Below, piece by piece: positions 1 to 8,172 of a DNA stretch of 20,434 nt. The position numbers and the translations under genes were made by a program. Every line of letters starts with the position of its first letter. The stretch's first letter is position 1. The notes under the pieces were generated by a model. That model had not been told where the DNA came from, made no database searches, and worked only from the letters and a program-made list of their open reading frames with translations. The stretch is from JBFIHZ01 sp041601535 (GTDB lineage: Bacteria > Pseudomonadota > Gammaproteobacteria > Xanthomonadales > SZUA-36), in assembly GCA_041601535.1 (NCBI GenBank), contig JBFIHZ010000033.1, positions 1-20,434 on the forward strand, given 5' to 3'.

Positions 1-939
1 CAGGTTGCCGGCCTTGTCGCGCAGGCAGGACAGCAGCTCCCGCCCGGGCACCTGCTGCCAGTCACCGCCCACCGCGCTGTTGGAACTGCGCCCGCCGACA
101 GTGGGGATTTCCCAGGTTGCCTCCAGCCCGCGAAAGTGGTCCCAGCGCAGCAGGTCAAACCGGCGTGTTTCCAGCGCCAGGCGCTGTTGCCACCAGTTAA
201 AACCATCGTCCCGCATGGCCTCCCAGTCATACACCGGGTTGTCCCAGCACTGGCCCTGATCGGTGAATGCATCCGGCGGCACACCGGCTACCGCCAGCGG
301 CCGGTTGTCGCTGTCCAGGCGGAATAAATGCGGGCGCGACCACACGTCCGCGCTGTCGGCCACCACAAACATGGGCAGATCACCGAACAGGTCTATACCC
401 CGTTGCCGCGCCGCCCGGCGCAGTTGTCTCCAGCAGCGCGCAAAATGAAATTGCTGATAGACCGCGCGCATCAGCGCAGGCGCATGGGCTGCGGCAAACT
501 GCCTCAGGCTGGCAGGCTGCCGGCTGCGCAAACCCTGCGGCCACTGCCACCAGGGCTTGCCCTGCTGCCGGTGGATCGCGTCAAACAGCGCAAAGTCTTC
601 CAACCAGTAGGCTTCGCGCTGACGGAATTCGTCCAGTGCTGCGGCTTCCACCGGCTTGTCCCGCTGCGTGGCCGGTAACAATTCCGGATTGCCGGCAAAG
701 GCAGAGCTCGGACTGTACGGCGACCGCTGCGGCCCGGGCGGGCCCAGTGGCAGCATCTGCCAGCAGGAAAACCCGGCGGCCTGCAGAAAATCCAGCCAGT
801 CAATAAGCTGCTCGTCAAGCACTCCTCCCGGCAGAGAGGTGGGATGCAGCAAAACGCCGGCCTGGCGCCGCCGCAAAACACCCGCCGCATCGCCATCAGC
901 GCCAGCCGGCTCGTGCGGTTTTGCTGCAGGTACCGTCAC
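1..939 (-). CDS. malQ: 4-alpha-glucanotransferase (amylomaltase), N-terminal 313 residues
   Basis: Transfers alpha-1,4-glucan segments between maltodextrins in the cytoplasm (GH77). The reverse strand reads in one open frame to the window edge: an AGVLLHPTSLPGG opening near residues 30-42, then SCWQMLPLGPPG and SPYSPSSAFAGNPE, the usual MalQ N-terminal blocks. FDLLRWDHFRGLEATWEIP near residues 262-280 holds the predicted nucleophile Asp267 (RIDHFRG in relatives). The family is usually about 500 residues or more, so the C-terminal third, including the general acid Glu, lies outside the window. I chose GTG at 939 because the frame is closed by TAA at 961-963. No ATG is available in frame before the conserved blocks; TTG at 876 is an alternative. 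The gene follows the GH57 gene closely, so probably the same operon. A short out-of-frame ORF (992-936) sits between them; a frameshift at the 5' end is possible. The family call is very secure, the start is not. Confidence 0.93.
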   Translation of the reverse strand, partial: MTVPAAKPHEPAGADGDAAGVLRRRQAGVLLHPTSLPGGVLDEQLIDWLDFLQAAGFSCWQMLPLGPPGPQRSPYSPSSAFAGNPELLPATQRDKPVEAAALDEFRQREAYWLEDFALFDAIHRQQGKPWWQWPQGLRSRQPASLRQFAAAHAPALMRAVYQQFHFARCWRQLRRAARQRGIDLFGDLPMFVVADSADVWSRPHLFRLDSDNRPLAVAGVPPDAFTDQGQCWDNPVYDWEAMRDDGFNWWQQRLALETRRFDLLRWDHFRGLEATWEIPTVGGRSSNSAVGGDWQQVPGRELLSCLRDKAGNL

Positions 940-992
940 TGGCTCTTTGAGCTGCTGTTGTTACCGCCGGACACGCGCGGTGCGGAGTTCAT
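936..992 (-). other. 18-codon ORF bridging the GH57 stop and the malQ start
   Basis: ATG at 992-990 overlaps the TGA of the GH57 gene (ATGA) and opens an 18-residue frame rich in Ser and Asn. Its TGA (938-936) overlaps the GTG proposed as the malQ start. This could be a coupling ORF that carries ribosomes from the GH57 stop to malQ. It could also be the true malQ N-terminus separated from the rest by a frameshift, or chance. The peptide has no recognisable motif. Confidence 0.25.
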
Positions 993-2818
993 GATCCGGC
1001 CGAACGCATGGCACCGGCCACACCCTGCGCCGGGCCGTTTACCGGCGGGTCCGGCTGTGGCCCGCCTTGCGCGTTGATCGGCAGCGACAGCACGTCAGGG
1101 GGTGCCATGCCGATCAACACGAACAGGGCCGCCAATTGCTGCCTGAACAACAGGTCAAAAGCGGGCCCATCCTGCAGCCGGTTGTCCTCTCCCAGCCACC
1201 AGAACCAGTCGGATGCTTCGCACACGGCCAGTTGGTGCAAAACCCGCTGCAGCCAGGGCGGGAGATCTTCCCCGTCATCCATGGCCTGTTGCAGCGCCGG
1301 CAACACTGCGGCATCGACCGCGGCACGGGCATCTGCCAGTAACTCCCAGGCGCGATTCTTGGACGGATCGCCGATCCAGGTGGAAAAATTGCCGTACACC
1401 CAGCTGCCGGCGCACAGCTGCGGCAGGGACCGTGGCGGGGTTGTGGCCAGCACCTGGCTGAAGGTGGTCAGCCGCAGGCGCGGATGCGAGCCCAGTTCAC
1501 GGTACAGGGTTTGCAAAAACTGCTGGCCGTTGGCCGGGAAGTATTCCCAGGCGTTTTCACCGTCCATGATAATGCTCAGCACCGGTGGAGATTCTTCCGG
1601 CCCGTCAGCACCGGCCGCCCGCAGCGCAAATGCATCCAGCTGTGCCAGAGCCCGGTTCAGCAGATCGTCCACGGCGTCGCTGGCATCCCATCTGGAATAC
1701 TCAAATCCGATGCGGTCGGACAATTCATCGTCGCGAAAAAAACACACCGGCCCGCCGGGCGGTCCGTTGTCTGACCCAGGGGCGTGCTGCAGCCGCCACG
1801 GACTCAGATGAGCCAGCTCATCTGAATCCAGTCCGGACTTGCGCAGACTGTTGCGCAGCACCTGGGTGCCGCTGGCGGTCCAGCGCACGCCGTGACTGGC
1901 CAAAGCCGCCAGGCAGTCTTCACTCAGGCCGCCTTCCGAGGGCCAGCAACCGGCTGGCGGAGCACCGAACACCCGGCTGAACACCTCAACGCCGCGCTGC
2001 AGCTGCCAGTCGACCCGTGCCCGCCCGCCCGGATAGCCTGTTGCCGGCAAAGCCGCCCCGGGCATGGCATCTTGGGCCGACTCCAGGTCCAGCAACAAGG
2101 GCATGATGGGGTGCGTGTAGGGTGTAAAAGACAGTTCCGCCTTACCGGCGTCCGCCAGCCGGCGATAACGCGGTAGCAGTTGCTGCATGATCCGGCAAAT
2201 GAAACCCAATAATTCGCGGCGTTGTGGGGCGCTGAAATGCTCGCGTTGCTGCTGCAGACGCTGCACCAGCGGATCGTCGCGCCAGGATTCCCCCAGCCAG
2301 CACAGCACGTACCACACCAGCAAGTCGTCGAGTTGTTGCAGAGGCAGGCTGATTGCCTCGCTCAGCGCTTGCCGGGCCGCATCCTGCAAGCGCGCGTAAG
2401 CCGGGAATCGCGCCCTGATCCGTTCCTCATTCACCCGCAGCAAATCCTGCAGAAGGTCTGCTTGCTGTTGCGCCGGTATGGACGCCGCGCCGCTGGCCAG
2501 TGCATCCAGAATCCGGTCGCCGATTACGCTGGCCTGCTGCAGCGAAGCGCTCAGACGCTGGGCATAATCTTCGATCTGCAACAGCAGCACGGGCGAGAAA
2601 TTCACCACCGCCCGTGCCTGAGGAATTTCCTCCAGCCAGGCGGCCATGTCGCTGTAGTCCTTGATGGCATGCAGCCAGGTCCACGGTTTCAGATAGATGC
2701 CATCGCGGCGGTAATCGGGCTGATGCATGTGCCAGCAAAGTACAATCTGCAAGTGCTCCGCGGGTCCTGCCAGGGTACTCATTTCGTGCGGAGCTCTCAT
2801 ATCTTGCGGGGAACTCAC
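989..2818 (-). CDS. Glycoside hydrolase family 57 glucan-active enzyme
   Basis: A GH57 alpha-glucan enzyme, a family containing amylases, 4-alpha-glucanotransferases and branching enzymes; I cannot say which reaction it performs. At 609 residues it carries the diagnostic blocks: WHMHQPDYR (HQP at residues 32-34), FSPVLLLQIEDY near 74-85, GCWPSEGGLS with predicted nucleophile Glu295, and IIMDGENAWEYF with predicted acid/base Asp419. No signal peptide, so cytoplasmic. I chose GTG at 2818 because it overlaps the glgC stop as GTGA, a common coupling arrangement. A TTG at 2833 and ATGs at 2800 and 2782 are possible, and none has a strong ribosome-binding site; the ATG at 2782 has GAGAG 11 bases upstream. 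The gene lies between glgC and malQ, so it probably acts on glycogen or maltodextrin. Family call secure, substrate unresolved. Confidence 0.9.
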   Translation of the reverse strand: MSSPQDMRAPHEMSTLAGPAEHLQIVLCWHMHQPDYRRDGIYLKPWTWLHAIKDYSDMAAWLEEIPQARAVVNFSPVLLLQIEDYAQRLSASLQQASVIGDRILDALASGAASIPAQQQADLLQDLLRVNEERIRARFPAYARLQDAARQALSEAISLPLQQLDDLLVWYVLCWLGESWRDDPLVQRLQQQREHFSAPQRRELLGFICRIMQQLLPRYRRLADAGKAELSFTPYTHPIMPLLLDLESAQDAMPGAALPATGYPGGRARVDWQLQRGVEVFSRVFGAPPAGCWPSEGGLSEDCLAALASHGVRWTASGTQVLRNSLRKSGLDSDELAHLSPWRLQHAPGSDNGPPGGPVCFFRDDELSDRIGFEYSRWDASDAVDDLLNRALAQLDAFALRAAGADGPEESPPVLSIIMDGENAWEYFPANGQQFLQTLYRELGSHPRLRLTTFSQVLATTPPRSLPQLCAGSWVYGNFSTWIGDPSKNRAWELLADARAAVDAAVLPALQQAMDDGEDLPPWLQRVLHQLAVCEASDWFWWLGEDNRLQDGPAFDLLFRQQLAALFVLIGMAPPDVLSLPINAQGGPQPDPPVNGPAQGVAGAMRSAGS

Positions 2819-4089
2819 AGCATGTGCGGACAAACCAGCACCACGCCGGCTTCGGTTACCTGGAAGCGTTGTGCATCGGCCTTTTTATCCTGACCAATAA
2901 TGGTGCCGTCCGGGATCACGCAATGCTCGTCGATGATGGCATGTCGGATCTGGCAGCCTTTGCCAATGCGTACATGTGGCAATACCACCGTACCCAGCAA
3001 ACTGCTGCGCTCCTCGATGCGCACGTCTGAAAACAGCAGGGACTGGTTGACCTCGGCACCGGAGATAATGCAGCCACCCGACACCATGGAATTAATGGCC
3101 GTGCCCCGGCGTTGTGGCGAGTCGAGCACGAACTTGGCGGGCGGCGCCTGTTCCTGGTAGGTCCAGATGGGCCACTGGTCGTCGTACAGGTTCAGCTCTG
3201 GGTTAACCTGGATCAGTTCGATATTGGCCTGGTAGAACGCATCCACCGTGCCCACATCCCGCCAATAGCTCTGCGCCTTGGTGGCCACGTCATTGAAAGG
3301 ATAGGCGAACACCCGGCAGGCGTCGATACAGCCGGGGATGATGTTCTTGCCAAAATCATGCGCGGACGCAGGATCCTGTGCGTCAGTCTCCAGCGTATCC
3401 AGCAGGAAATCCCGGTTGAACACGTAAATGCCCATTGAGGCCAGTGCCAGTTCAGGTTTGCCGGGCATCGATTTGGGTTGCGAAGGTTTTTCCTCGAAGC
3501 CGATCACGCGATCGGTGGTATCCACCGCCATCACGCCAAAACCGGTGGCTTCAGCCACAGGAACCTGAACCACCCCTACCGTAATGTCCGCGTTGTTCTC
3601 GGTGTGGAAAGCAATCATCGGGCCGTAGTCCATCTTATAGATGTGGTCACCGGCCAGCACGATGACGTGCTCCGGGCTGTGTTGATGGATCAGGCTGGAA
3701 TTCTGGTATACCGAGTCCGCGGTGCCCTGATACCAGGCCTCGCTGACCTGCTGCTGGGCCGGCACGATCTGAATAAACTCACCCAGCTCGCCGCGCAGAT
3801 ATCCCCACCCACGGTGCACGTGCTGAATCAGGGAATGCGCTTTGTACTGGGTCAGCACGAACACCTGGCGGATACCGGAATTGACACAGTTGGACAAGGG
3901 AAAATCGATGATGCGGAACTTGCCGCCAAACGGCGTGGCCGGTTTGGCGCGGCTGGCGGTGAGCTCACCCAGCCGGGTGCCGCGGCCGCCAGCCATGATG
4001 ACCGCCATGGTGCTGCGGGTCAGTCGGCTGACGAAGCGGCCGGATTTTCGTGGGATCAGCATGAAGCTATCCGCCTCCATTGCAGTCAT
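2815..4089 (-). CDS. glgC: Glucose-1-phosphate adenylyltransferase (ADP-glucose pyrophosphorylase)
   Basis: Makes ADP-glucose from glucose-1-phosphate and ATP, the committed step of bacterial glycogen synthesis. The 424-residue length matches the family (E. coli 431). Visible are the nucleotide-binding AGGRGTRL (33-40), RAKPATPFGGKFRIIDFPLSNC (47-68), LAGDHIYKMDY with catalytic Asp148, GFEEKP with the glucose-1-phosphate-contacting Lys201, and a C-terminal left-handed beta-helix region (SGGCIISGAEV onward). Aligned from memory with E. coli GlgC, the activator-binding Lys39 corresponds to Ser46 here, so fructose-1,6-bisphosphate control may differ. The start could be ATG 4089, or ATG 4062 (MLIPRK), which has GGAGG 11 bases upstream and would leave room for a divergent promoter. 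First gene of the leftward glgC-GH57-malQ run. Confidence 0.97.
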   Translation of the reverse strand: MTAMEADSFMLIPRKSGRFVSRLTRSTMAVIMAGGRGTRLGELTASRAKPATPFGGKFRIIDFPLSNCVNSGIRQVFVLTQYKAHSLIQHVHRGWGYLRGELGEFIQIVPAQQQVSEAWYQGTADSVYQNSSLIHQHSPEHVIVLAGDHIYKMDYGPMIAFHTENNADITVGVVQVPVAEATGFGVMAVDTTDRVIGFEEKPSQPKSMPGKPELALASMGIYVFNRDFLLDTLETDAQDPASAHDFGKNIIPGCIDACRVFAYPFNDVATKAQSYWRDVGTVDAFYQANIELIQVNPELNLYDDQWPIWTYQEQAPPAKFVLDSPQRRGTAINSMVSGGCIISGAEVNQSLLFSDVRIEERSSLLGTVVLPHVRIGKGCQIRHAIIDEHCVIPDGTIIGQDKKADAQRFQVTEAGVVLVCPHML

Positions 4090-4113
4090 GGGATAATGAC
4101 ATCAAGGTTATCC
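4089..4113 (+). promoter_or_regulatory. Putative extended -10 and operator-like dyad between glgC and glgB
   Basis: On the plus strand TGG-GATAAT (4089-4097) is an extended -10 hexamer matching TATAAT at five of six positions, pointing toward glgB. Overlapping it is an inverted repeat, GGATAA (4091-4096) and TTATCC (4108-4113), separated by 11 bases. A regulator binding this dyad would cover the promoter. It lies over the in-frame ATG at 4096, which argues that glgB translation starts further downstream. No good -35 box is seen. Prediction from sequence only. Confidence 0.35.
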
Positions 4114-4212
4114 GTTTTTACGCGCGAAGGCGAACCGGCGGATGCCCACCGCCCTGGCGGGCAGGTGGCTGTGCCACAGAACACGACGACAACGGGAGAA
4201 AGACATCAACCA

Positions 4213-6522
4213 GTGGCGGCAAAATCCATTTCTGGCAACCAGCGGCTGCATCCGGGCCAGCACTGCAACGCACCGGCCAGCACGGCTTTGAACAAGCATC
4301 CCGTGCCGCAAGTCGTACCACCGCCACCACCGTTTGATGATATCGAGCAACTGGCCACTGGCCAGCACGGCGATCCGTTCGCCGTGCTGGGGCTGCACCA
4401 GCAGTCAACTGACCAAGGCCAGCCGCCCGGTTCGACGTCAGCGGTATACCGCTGTTTCCTGCCGCGTACCCGGCAGGCATGGCTTAACACCCGGCAGCAG
4501 GAAATGACCCGGGTGCCGCATTCAGACCTGTTTGAATACCACCCCGATGGCACCGGTTTACCTGATCACCCGCTGATTATCCGGCTGGACGATAACGGCC
4601 ACTGCCACAGCGCCGCCGACCCCTACAGCTTTCCGCCCTTGCTGGACGCCGCGGAAATGCAGCTGTTCCAGCAAGGCCGCCACTACCGCTTGCAGCAGCT
4701 GCTTGGCGCCAGGCCATTTGAGGTGCACGGTATCGCCGGCACCCTGTTCTCGGTATGGGCGCCACATGCCCGGCGCGTCAGCGTGGTGGGCGACTTCAAC
4801 GGCTGGGACGGGCGCTGCCACCCGATGCGCAAGCACCCGGCATATGGAGTGTGGGAATTGTTTATACCGGCCTGGCTGGAAGGCCCCTACAAGTTTGAAT
4901 TGCGCCACGCAGGCGCGGACGAGGTGCTGCTGAAAGCCGACCCCCTGGGGCGCCAGGCCGAGCGGCGTCCGGCCACGGCCAGCCTGATTACGGCGACAAC
5001 GCAGTATCACTGGCAGGATCACGACTGGAGCACGGCTCGCCGCAGCAGCCAGGCGCTGGACCAGCCGATATCGGTCTATGAAGTTCACCTGGGTTCCTGG
5101 CGTAAAAATGCCGACGGTGGATTTCTCAGCTATACCGAACTGGCCAGCGCACTGTGTGATCACGCCGGCGCACTGGGATTTACCCATCTCGAATTGTTAC
5201 CCATGAAAGAGCATCCCCTGGATGAATCCTGGGGTTACCAGTCCACCGGTTATTTCGCCCCCACCAGCCGCCATGGCCAGCCCGACGATTTTCGCGCGTT
5301 TGTCGATCACTGCCACCAGCGGGGCATCGGCGTGATACTGGACTGGGTGCCAGCACATTTCCCGCGGGACGCGCATGCGCTGGGCCGCTTCGACGGCGAA
5401 CCCCTGTACGAATACCCCGACCCATGGAAAGCCGAACAACGCGACTGGGGCACGCTGGTATTCAATTACGAACGCAACGAAGTGCGCAGCTTCCTGATAT
5501 CCAGCGCCCTGTACTGGCTGGAAGAATTCCATTTGGACGGGCTGCGCGTGGATGCCGTTGCCTCCATGCTGTACCTGAATTTTTCCCGCCAGGCGGACCA
5601 GTGGGTACCGAACCGCCTGGGTGGTCCACATAACCTGGAAGCCATCGAGTTCATCCGTGAGCTGAACCAGGCCGTCAGGCAGCACTGCCCCGGCTGCCTG
5701 ATGATCGCCGAGGAATCCACCGACTGGCATGGCGTCACCCATCCGCTGGAAACCGGTGGGCTGGGTTTTGACCTTAAATGGAACATGGGCTGGATGCACG
5801 ACACGCTGAACTACCTGAGCAAGGATCCCATACACCGCCAGCACCACCACGACTGGCTTACCTTCGGACCCAGCTACGCGTTCAATGAAAACTTCATACT
5901 GCCGCTGTCGCACGATGAAGTGGTCCACCTGAAGAAGTCCCTGTTCGGCCGCATGCCCGGTGATGAATGGCAGCGTTTTGCCAACCTGCGCTTGCTGTAC
6001 ACCTACCAATGGACCTTTCCCGGCAAGAAATTGCTGTTCATGGGCGGCGAGTTCGCGCAAGCCACCGAGTGGGACTCCGGCAGCAGTCTGCCGTGGCAGC
6101 GGGCGGAACATCCGCTGGCACAAGGACTTGCAAACCTGCTGACCATGCTCAACCGCCTGCAGGGCCGCCACCCGGCATTGCGCGGCTGGGATTGCGATGC
6201 GCGTGGCTTTGAATGGCTGGATGGCGAAGACCGGCAACACTCGGTACTGTGTTTCCTGCGCCACGGTCCGCAGGAATCCCTGATCGTGGCATTGAATTTC
6301 ACACCGCAACCACGGTCGGGTTACCGCATACCGGTGCATCAGGCCGGCACATACCGTCAGATTTTCAGTTCCGATGATGCCAGCTACGGCGGCAGCAACA
6401 TGGCACAGCGCCCATCCTTGCGCAGCGAGGCGCAACCACACTGCGGCAGGCAGCACAGCCTTTCGCTGGATCTTCCACCTCTGGCGGGTGTCATACTGCA
6501 GCGGCTGGACGAAGCAGAATGA
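4213..6522 (+). CDS. glgB: 1,4-alpha-glucan branching enzyme
   Basis: Introduces alpha-1,6 branches into glycogen (GH13). Blocks line up with E. coli GlgB along the whole length: GDPFAVLGLH near the N-terminus, the CBM48 segment FSVWAPHARRVSVVGDFNGWDG, SVYEVHLGSW, then GLRVDAVASM with nucleophile Asp447, IAEESTD with acid/base Glu500, LSHDEVVH with Asp568, and GRQHSLSLDLPPLAGVIL at the end. Spacing of the three catalytic residues (53 and 68) is identical to E. coli Asp405/Glu458/Asp526. Start uncertain: the frame stays open far upstream, antisense to glgC. I chose GTG 4213 (769 residues), with GAAAG ten bases upstream, because ATG 4096 lies inside a putative -10 element and only six bases from the glgC ATG. 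GTG 4303 is another option. The extra N-terminal 40 or so residues include a proline run. Followed 64 bases later by the ATP-grasp ligase gene. Confidence 0.96.
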   Translation: MAAKSISGNQRLHPGQHCNAPASTALNKHPVPQVVPPPPPFDDIEQLATGQHGDPFAVLGLHQQSTDQGQPPGSTSAVYRCFLPRTRQAWLNTRQQEMTRVPHSDLFEYHPDGTGLPDHPLIIRLDDNGHCHSAADPYSFPPLLDAAEMQLFQQGRHYRLQQLLGARPFEVHGIAGTLFSVWAPHARRVSVVGDFNGWDGRCHPMRKHPAYGVWELFIPAWLEGPYKFELRHAGADEVLLKADPLGRQAERRPATASLITATTQYHWQDHDWSTARRSSQALDQPISVYEVHLGSWRKNADGGFLSYTELASALCDHAGALGFTHLELLPMKEHPLDESWGYQSTGYFAPTSRHGQPDDFRAFVDHCHQRGIGVILDWVPAHFPRDAHALGRFDGEPLYEYPDPWKAEQRDWGTLVFNYERNEVRSFLISSALYWLEEFHLDGLRVDAVASMLYLNFSRQADQWVPNRLGGPHNLEAIEFIRELNQAVRQHCPGCLMIAEESTDWHGVTHPLETGGLGFDLKWNMGWMHDTLNYLSKDPIHRQHHHDWLTFGPSYAFNENFILPLSHDEVVHLKKSLFGRMPGDEWQRFANLRLLYTYQWTFPGKKLLFMGGEFAQATEWDSGSSLPWQRAEHPLAQGLANLLTMLNRLQGRHPALRGWDCDARGFEWLDGEDRQHSVLCFLRHGPQESLIVALNFTPQPRSGYRIPVHQAGTYRQIFSSDDASYGGSNMAQRPSLRSEAQPHCGRQHSLSLDLPPLAGVILQRLDEAE

Positions 6523-6586
6523 GCGCAGCGTGTTACCCTGCCCAGCGGCGGAATCGACCGGGCAGAAAACAAACAGAGGACCGCAG

Positions 6587-8149
6587 ATGACCGAACACAA
6601 CGCAACCGACCCCATCGCCGCTTTCGCCCGTCTGCAGGACCGGCTGCAGCCCATCTGGACGGCGATCCGTGAGAACGACTCCTACTCTCACACCTCGGTG
6701 ATCGTGCCGTCACTGAGCGTTGACCAGGAAGAGCTGAGCAAGGTACAGGGTGCCTCATTCTATGAAGAGCGGCTGCTGTTCGCCCTGATACGCCTGCGTA
6801 ACCCGAACGCGCGCCTTATTTACATCACCAGCCAGCCGGTGCATCCGGACGTGGTGGATTACTACTTGCAGTTGCTGGTTGGCGTACCTGCCGCCCACGC
6901 CAAGCGTCGCCTGCAGATGGTCTGCCTGTACGATGCCAGCCCCCGGCCGCTGACCGAGAAAGTGCTGGAACGGCCGCGGGTGCTGAACCGCCTGCGCGAA
7001 TGGATTGGTGAACATGGGCCTTCCTACCTGACCTGTTACAACACCACGGTACTGGAACGGCAACTGGCGCTGGAGCTGGACATACCCCTCAATGGCGTCG
7101 ATCCCGCCCTGCTGGCGCTGGGCACCAAGTCCGGCAGCCGGCAAACCTTTGCTGCGGCCGAAGTGCCCCACCCGGCCGGTTTCGAAGACCTGCACAGCGA
7201 GGACGACATTGTCACCGCCCTGTGCCGGCTGGCCGAAATGAAACCTGCAGCGCGGCGTGCCGTGGTGAAAATCAACGAAGGGTTTTCCGGCGAGGGCAAT
7301 GGCGTGTTCACCTTCCCGGAACAGCGAACCGACCCGCAAGCCGTACGCACCGCACTGCACCAGCTGGAGTGGTCATCCACACAGGAGAATATTCAGTCTT
7401 TCCTGCGTAAATACAAAGAGATGGGTGGCATAGTTGAAGAAATGATTGACGCGGAAGAGGTGCGCTCCCCAAGCGTGCAGATGCGCATCTGCCCGGACGG
7501 CTCAGCAGTGCTGGTGTCCAGCCACGAGCAGGTGCTGGGGGGTAAAACCGGCCAGGTCTACCTGGGCTGCCGCTTCCCGGCGCGCGAGGATTACCGCTCC
7601 ATGATCCAGCGCCAGGCCCTGCGCATTGGCCGGGTACTCAGCAGCAAGGGGGTGATCGGCCGCTTTGGCATTGATTTTCTGCTCACCCGTGATGCCGGCG
7701 GCGACTGGCAATCACATGCGCTGGAAATCAACCTGCGCATGGGTGGCACCACGCCGCCCTTTCACGCGCTGGAGTTTCTCACCTCGGGTGAACTGAACCC
7801 GGAAACCGGCATCTTCCACGCGCCCACCGGCCAGGAAAAATTCTACAGCGCAACGGATAATCTCAAGTCACCGGCCTACCGCGGGCTGTTGCCCGAGGAC
7901 CTGTTCGACATCATCATCCGCAACAACATCCATTACCAGCCAGACAGCGGCACCGGCGTGCTGTTTTACATGATTGGCGCCTTGTCGCAATACGGCAAAC
8001 TGGGCATGACCTGCATCGGCAACAGCCCGGATGAAGCCAGTCAGCTGTTCCAGCGCACCGTCGCGCTGCTGGACAAGGAAACCGATCACGGCGATGCGGC
8101 GCACGGTGAACTCGGGCCCTTGTTCGACAACCCGGTCAATATGGAATAA
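6587..8149 (+). CDS. ATP-grasp ligase, peptide ligase PGM1-related
   Basis: Predicted carboxylate-amine/peptide ligase with an ATP-grasp core, resembling proteins related to PGM1, the peptide ligase of pheganomycin biosynthesis. Of 520 residues, the first 190 or so form an N-terminal domain (SYSHTSVIVPSLSV and FYEERLLFALIRLRNPNA are visible). The ATP-grasp core follows: VVKINEGFSGEGNGVF with Lys228 in the ATP-binding position, GGIVEEMIDAEEVRSPSVQMR, and EINLRMGGTTPP with predicted metal-binding Glu380 and Asn382. The C-terminal block GVLFYMIGALSQYGKLGMTCIG matches the PGM1 C-terminal type. The start is well supported: ATG 6587 has AGAGGA at 6575-6580. No signal peptide. It lies directly behind glgB on the same strand, so probably co-transcribed, although no known glycogen step needs such a ligase. 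Family call fairly secure, substrate unknown. Confidence 0.82.
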   Translation: MTEHNATDPIAAFARLQDRLQPIWTAIRENDSYSHTSVIVPSLSVDQEELSKVQGASFYEERLLFALIRLRNPNARLIYITSQPVHPDVVDYYLQLLVGVPAAHAKRRLQMVCLYDASPRPLTEKVLERPRVLNRLREWIGEHGPSYLTCYNTTVLERQLALELDIPLNGVDPALLALGTKSGSRQTFAAAEVPHPAGFEDLHSEDDIVTALCRLAEMKPAARRAVVKINEGFSGEGNGVFTFPEQRTDPQAVRTALHQLEWSSTQENIQSFLRKYKEMGGIVEEMIDAEEVRSPSVQMRICPDGSAVLVSSHEQVLGGKTGQVYLGCRFPAREDYRSMIQRQALRIGRVLSSKGVIGRFGIDFLLTRDAGGDWQSHALEINLRMGGTTPPFHALEFLTSGELNPETGIFHAPTGQEKFYSATDNLKSPAYRGLLPEDLFDIIIRNNIHYQPDSGTGVLFYMIGALSQYGKLGMTCIGNSPDEASQLFQRTVALLDKETDHGDAAHGELGPLFDNPVNME

Positions 8150-8172
8150 GGCTGAGAACGCCTGAACAAGCC

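Noticed and set aside
1008..1811. 267-codon plus-strand frame opposite the GH57 gene.
   Set aside because: Low-complexity, Ser/Arg/Pro-rich translation with no recognisable domain, fully covered by a gene with GH57 catalytic motifs.
3478..4095. In-frame upstream extension of glgB, open for about 200 codons antisense to glgC.
   Set aside because: It lies over the conserved glgC coding region and resembles no branching enzyme sequence; GlgB homology begins near 4330.
6538..6565. Inverted repeat CTGCCC / GGGCAG between glgB and the ligase gene.
   Set aside because: Loop of about 16 bases and followed by AAAA rather than T on the plus strand, so not a terminator; probably chance.
5197..6654. 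A long open frame antisense to glgB (485 codons), and similar long frames antisense to other genes.
   Set aside because: The sense strand encodes unmistakable GlgB motifs; GC-rich codon bias leaves antisense frames open, and the antisense products show no family motifs.
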